DNA of 64,000 nt from the NCBI RefSeq assembly GCF_901709675.1, contig NC_051106.1, positions 10,550,001-10,614,000 of the forward strand. Direction: 5' to 3'. The stretch comes from Syngnathus acus (Eukaryota > Chordata > Actinopteri > Syngnathiformes > Syngnathidae). A program made the translations under genes and the position numbers. The notes under the pieces are model-generated. The model was not told where the DNA came from, ran no database searches, and saw only the letters and a program-made list of their open reading frames with translations. This document shows positions 59,301-64,000 of the stretch, in pieces. The first letter of the stretch is position 1. The number at the start of each line of letters is the position of its first letter.

Positions 59301-61421
59301 CGGAAAGAGACAGGGATTGCTCTTGCGGGCTCACCGTTTGCCATAAAGGTGACCTGGCCATTTTCATTTCCAACACATAAGATGCAGCAGCGCACGTTTA
59401 CAGCACAACACAAAATGGCTGTCGTCAATTTCTACCGTTTGAATTTGGTATGTCCTGCATGACTTGAAAACGGTCCTACTCTCCAGCTGGATTTGCCCTT
59501 TGAAAAGCATCAGATGTAACGTACCGATCGCTCCAGTCGCCGTTCCACTCGCCCCTGCCCCAGGGGTTTAACAATCGCACCAAATTGACTGCTTGGCCTC
59601 GACTCATCACCTGTTCCAAAACGCAACGGTTCCTACGTGTGAAGCAAAAGTCAAATGTTCCTCCATTGCAACGTTTTAAGAGTTCACCTGTCTGACCCCG
59701 GTGACCGTGTAGGCGTGGCCTTGAACCAATCCATTTGGCAAAACAGTGTTGGCTGCTGTCTCCTACAAGTCACAACAAGCATCTTTTGAGCTACGACTAA
59801 TCTGTCACACAAGAAATGAAGGAAAGTGACATGTAGGATCTTGAAAGACACCGCTAGAAAGAAAGAATCCGGAGTTCAGCTGAGTTACAAAGGCTCAATG
59901 CCGATATGTCCCTTTCCCTTGAAATTGCAAGAGCCATCGTCTGTCTCCCCAGTGGTGTTTGCGTAAAGCCTCCAAGGATGATTGGGGCCCGCAAAGCCCT
60001 CAAGCAAATGGGCTCAAGCGAACGGAATGGCTCGAGGGTGGTGGCGGTGGCGCGAACGTTGCGCTTACCCCTTGAGGAGTGCCGCATCCCATCAGCGACA
60101 TGGATTGTCCGGCTCTGCACATAAGCTCCCAAAGGTCTTGGGGAGGATCTGACAGATTGATACAAATGTGAACGCCGCCCGTGAAGTCCACCAACGCCTC
60201 GTCGGTTGTTCCGGCACTCATGTCTGAATAGGAACCGCAAACCCTGGCACAAGTATGTTGCAATGATGATGATAGAAATGAGCAAATTAAACCCATTCTA
60301 TACATACAAATGGTTCCATACTTTGCATAAGCTTTCTCCAACAAAGCGGGCCAAAATTCTGTTGGGTCTTTGGATCTCACAAAAAGCAGTTTGCCATTGA
60401 TCGTTGGGAGCTTGTCATCGATGACCACGTCAACCCACCTGCCAAATCTCCAGAACTGAAATGGTGGGAGAGATGAAGTCACATATACATACATACGTAC
60501 ATACGTACATACATACATACATACACACATACACACATACATACATACTACTAATACTTGGACTGTTTACGTGCTTTGCAGCAATGCTATGTATTCATCA
60601 CAGTGTATTGTATTTTTGCTCTTATGATGTTTCAAGGTTACAAAGGTTTGAGCAGCAGCGTAAGGATACATCGGCCTCTGCTACAAGAAGTCAAGGTAAG
60701 TAACTACTGGTTTGTTTGTTTGTTTGTTTGTTTGTTTGTTTTTCTTCTTCTTCTTCTGGCTAAAGCAGTATTGCTGTCGATTCTGATTACAGCTAGAGCT
60801 GCACTCTACGCCAGCATGTCAGAAAAATGCAAAAGTCCATGCGAATTGCAACGTCATTTACCCGGAAATGAAAGAGTCCGCAGTAGTCGTCGACAAAGTT
60901 TTGCTCAAGAGGAACAACGTGCTGAAAGACAGCTGGCTTGAATGTCAGTGCACCTAGAGATGCAAGGAACCAGCAATTTCCTGACACGAGACATTTGGAG
61001 TGAGTGCTCAGCATAGTGTAACAAGCTCTTGAATGATGCACTTTCATTTTCTTACCAACCATGCCTTGACCAAAGTCAAACCTGGAGATGCCATCGACAA
61101 CAAAAGATGGATTGGGAACCAGTTTCTGAAAGAGACAATATTTTAGGATGCGTATGAGTTTGACGTTGGAAAAAGGAAACGTACTCCCGGTCTGTGCCAT
61201 TGCACTGCACTGAGGTCCGAAGGACTCAGCGCAGCCTTGCCGAGGGATCGCGCGTCTGGGGGGAACATGTCGTCGATGTAGCGTAGTTGCCGGCTGACGC
61301 AGTACGCTTTCAATCGACGGTAGTCTTGCTTGAAGAGCACCTCGGGGTTGCTGACGGTCCCGTAAGCATCTCCTGCATGCCGTGCATTGATGATGCTCAT
61401 GCACACGCCTGGAGAAAGCAT
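56342..61421 (-). CDS. Classical calpain cysteine protease, CAPN13/14-like
   Basis: Read on the minus strand from ATG 61421 to stop 56342, about 692 codons. Exons: 61185-61421, 61056-61125, 60862-60980, 60322-60455, 60069-60243, 59688-59762, 59525-59610, 59279-59353, 59047-59201, 58583-58758, 58461-58472 (12-nt microexon), 58172-58380, about 58062-58092, 57915-57977, 57321-57378, 57156-57214, 56922-56990, 56761-56839, 56562-56678, 56429-56481 and 56342-56368. It is a Ca2+-dependent cytosolic protease. Triad: Cys105 in VGNCWFLAS, His261 in QGHAYTVTG, Asn285 in LLNPWG. Then come a C2-like domain (EYLIVPSTF) and a PEF domain with penta-EF helices. One EF loop reads [12 protein letters not shown] and lacks the first Asp ligands; the next ([12 protein letters not shown]) looks intact. 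[10 protein letters not shown] and the Cys-region wording favour CAPN13/14 over CAPN1/2. The end of the 58062-58092 exon is uncertain. Confidence 0.85.
60482..60549. repeat. (ATAC)n/(GTAC)n array in a calpain intron
   Basis: ACAT/ATAC units with interspersed CGTAC, directly upstream (in gene sense) of the exon ending 60455. Confidence 0.92.
60706..60760. repeat. (TTTG)n and (TTC)n tract
   Basis: About nine TTTG units followed by TTC units in the intron between calpain exons 60862-60980 and 60322-60455. Confidence 0.9.
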
Positions 61422-61528
61422 TTCGGTGCTGACCCGTGCTGCACTGTAAAGGAACAGCGGTTGAAAAGGCCAAAATCTTCTCATTATTACTATTTGTTGA
61501 AGATGGCACCATATTTACACTTTGGTTC

Positions 61529-61530
<2 letters not shown>

Positions 61531-61608
<78 letters not shown>

Positions 61609-61609
61609 C

Positions 61610-61652
<43 letters not shown>

Positions 61653-61675
61653 CCTTGCTTGCTTGCTTGCTTGCG

Positions 61676-61740
<65 letters not shown>

Positions 61741-61767
61741 CCTTGCTTGCTTGCTTGCTTGCTTGCA
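61531..61767. repeat. (CTTG)n array, about 237 bp, in calpain intron 1
   Basis: Some 59 CTTG units with a handful of CCTTG and GCGTG variants. It is the longest simple repeat in the window. The unit has no stop in any of the six frames, so it produces spurious leucine/alanine/cysteine and alanine/serine/lysine/glutamine frames. Confidence 0.97.
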
Positions 61768-62787
61768 ATCAGTCCCTCATTCAGTAGTTTTCTTCACGTT
61801 GATCTGTTTTATCCAAGGTAACGACTTCTAAATAGAATGTCAACACAAGGAGATTGCTTGGGTTGGAAATCAAAGAGGGAATCTCCTCGCAAACATGAAT
61901 CAATCCGGTTCATCCTGTTCAGAGCCGCAGCCAGCCTGCCCGTCCAGATGAATTTTAAGGACGGATGCTTGGCAGCCAATCATGAAATCAATGCCACACC
62001 TCGAGTGGGAATTCCTTTCAATTTTTCTGCAACTTCACTCTCAAGGTTCCCCTGCTGCATGTTTGGCCGGAACTCAAATATTTGTTTTCTTCACCGCCTC
62101 AGCATTTGTAGCGACAGATTACATTCAAGTTTCCATTCTGTCAAATAATAATAATTAGCGTCTCAAAAGTACAGCTGCTTCCTCATATGGGCTCCCCCAG
62201 AACATGTTAAGCATGAACGTTGATTGTCAGAACTTGTGTCATTGCCCTTTTTGCCCTTGAAGAAAACACACGAGGCTCTCTGCCATTCATTTGACAAGAT
62301 GTTTGAGAGAGTGACTGAGCCGGTTTTGCAACTTTGACTTTGTGGGTTACCTCGGGTTGATAAACAGTGGCAGATGATTTCAAACTTGGATTCATGACAG
62401 AATGTCACAAATACCTTGCAAACGCTTTTATACTTGCGAAAAACTTGTCGAGCACAGCGATATTGTTGTCGTTGGCTCGCGAGCTCAAAGTTGCTCATTT
62501 GATCAATTTGTTTCTTAGGACTGACATTTCTCGCATGTTTGTCTCAGACAGACAGACAGACAGACAGCTAGTATGACCAGATAAGCAATGTGAGCGATGA
62601 TGACATGATGCAAGTCAACAGAGGAACGGAGACTCAAATCTTAAGAAAATGTCCGTCCATCTATTGTCTGAAGCACTTCTCTTCACCAGGGTTGCGGGGG
62701 GGCTGCTCATTTATTGAAAGCCCATGTTAATATTCAAGTTGAAATGTAGAGCAAATATCTGATCATAAAAGGCCAGTGTTAACTCAC

Positions 62788-62873
62788 CAGGAAGTAGAGG
62801 ATGTGTATGTTGGTGTTTCCAGGTGGCTCAGTGAAGCATGCGTGAGAAGACCTGCTCTTTTTGCCTTATATAA
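62788..62873 (-). promoter_or_regulatory. Probable calpain TATA box and noncoding first exon
   Basis: On the minus strand a TATATAAG box lies at about 62865-62872. A consensus donor (CTG/GTGAGT) ends an inferred 5' UTR exon at 62788, and no usable start codon occurs in it. The next exon begins at 61443 with the ATG at 61421. Spacing from TATA to donor is about 80 bp. Confidence 0.55.
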
Positions 62874-62879
62874 TAGCAG

Positions 62880-64000
62880 CACATCCCTGAGGCTAGACGG
62901 CAACCAATATGGTAATCATCTCTGAAGCGCCACCTATTTTGCCATTCAGAACAAATGTTGTTGCATGATCAAATCTTCCAACTGCCCAGGCATGTTCAAG
63001 GTTTCGCAATACTTTGCTGTTTAAACACAAAGCGCACGCAAACGCTACAAGTACAGAAGCAAGACTACAGTTTGTATACACATTCAACAGGAGTCAAAAT
63101 GGACCTAGCTTCACATAGTCTTTGCTGCTATGTAGTAAGTGGGGTTAAAAAAAAAAAAAAACGGACAATGCTTGACAAATGACGCGTCTGCGCTTGAGCT
63201 ACTCTGGTGACCTCTGTTGAGGACACGCTGAAAGTCACAACAACTGCGACAAATTTAGGGAGGGATCAGGGCGGAACAAAAGGAATAGACACTGCCAATG
63301 TGAAGCCATTGCACATTCCATTCCTATTGGAAGTCACAAATCACCGTCAAGCAGTCAATGGACATCGATCGGCAAATGGAGCATTTCCAAACGGTTTCTC
63401 AAATAGAGCCGGCAAGCCTCCTCACTGCCTATTTGACACCGAATGATATACTTGCTGGAAAAGCTGAAGTCGTGGCTGTAGGGTTAGGGCGGGTGGCCTG
63501 CAGTGGAATTCCTGCCATTGTAGTTGCTCATCCGCTGCGTTCAAACAAACACAGGAACTGTTTTGCTGCGCTGTTCAGAACCAGCATCAGCAATGCACTC
63601 TGTCAACCGAATACATTCTCAACTCCATCCAGTCAAACACAAACGGAACCTTTACTCTATTCATGTCTGCATAGGTTGAAGGGGGCCAATGACATTCAAA
63701 AGTGCTGGGCCCAGAGTCATATTTTTTCATGCCATCAAAGCAACAATTCCAAGCAGCACAAATAAATTGGAGCTCATGACTTGAGTCTTGTGAGCTATTT
63801 CATTGGAGGGCTCCTCCAGTCGAATAGCCAGAAAGAATGCAGGACGCAATTTGAAACTTTAGCAGCGGCTTGAAAACCTTCAAGGAAATAAATCCATCAA
63901 ATGTGTGTTTTGTTGAAAATGTTCCTGGAAAGTGGAAATGCCCAAATTGTGAAAAACCAATTTTTCGTCTGAATTCATAAATCATCAGCATTGTAGTGTC
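62880..64000. other. Flank upstream of the calpain gene
   Basis: No gene was recognised. Frames of up to 135 codons at 63358-63765 (+) have no signal, domain or splice context that I recognise. A short A-run occurs near 63148-63161. Confidence 0.5.

Noticed and set aside
61490-61831. Long Leu/Ala/Cys and Ala/Ser/Lys/Gln-rich frames on both strands
   Set aside because: Produced by the CTTG tetranucleotide array, which has no stop codon in any frame.
63358-63765. 135-codon frame near the right edge
   Set aside because: No recognisable domain, promoter or splice context; composition and length are compatible with chance.
1-64000. CRISPR array, operon, phage or bacterial-type defence or metabolic system
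   Set aside because: Spliced vertebrate genes fill the window; the regular repeats are microsatellites without spacer structure.

Overview
The window reads as vertebrate nuclear DNA, almost certainly a ray-finned fish. The genes are split into many small exons by short GT-AG introns (often 70-100 bp), tetranucleotide microsatellites are frequent, and a teleost-style C2H2 zinc-finger family member is present. The species cannot be named from the sequence. Exon boundaries were placed by eye from splice consensus, reading frame and recalled human orthologs; expect an error of 1-2 nt at a few.

Layout, left to right. (1) 1149-2993 (+): single coding exon of lingo2, a neuronal LRR-Ig membrane protein, with a 3' UTR to about 4.17 kb. 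(2) 5.78-7.06 kb (+): a C2H2 zinc-finger pseudogene with several disabling changes. (3) 8.4-13.0 kb (+): c9orf72, nine coding exons and 462 codons. The lingo2-C9orf72 linkage matches human 9p21. (4) 13.2-47.75 kb (+): bltp1 (KIAA1109/tweek), a giant bridge-like lipid-transfer protein. I read 87 coding exons with 5,066 codons in a continuous frame, ending in the family's C-terminus. (5) 50.53-55.94 kb (+): a thyroid-peroxidase gene with signal peptide, complete haem-peroxidase domain and sushi domain, but a stop where EGF-like and transmembrane exons would be expected. (6) 56.34-62.87 kb (-): a classical calpain of about 690 residues with Cys/His/Asn triad and PEF domain, converging tail-to-tail on tpo.

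The genes are functionally unrelated (neuronal adhesion, autophagy/GEF complex, lipid transport, hormone synthesis, protease), so this is a syntenic block and not an operon-like system. I found no CRISPR array, bacterial-type cluster or intact transposon. Repeats include a LINE reverse-transcriptase remnant inside c9orf72, a tRNA-like SINE fragment upstream of tpo, and many microsatellites.

The most unusual points are a clean loss of about 20 codons at the exon 2/3 junction of c9orf72, a hexanucleotide array just upstream of the same gene, a phase-0 59-codon putative cassette exon in bltp1 with a strong hairpin upstream of it, a duplicated splice donor in bltp1, and a tpo gene predicted to make a secreted enzyme.
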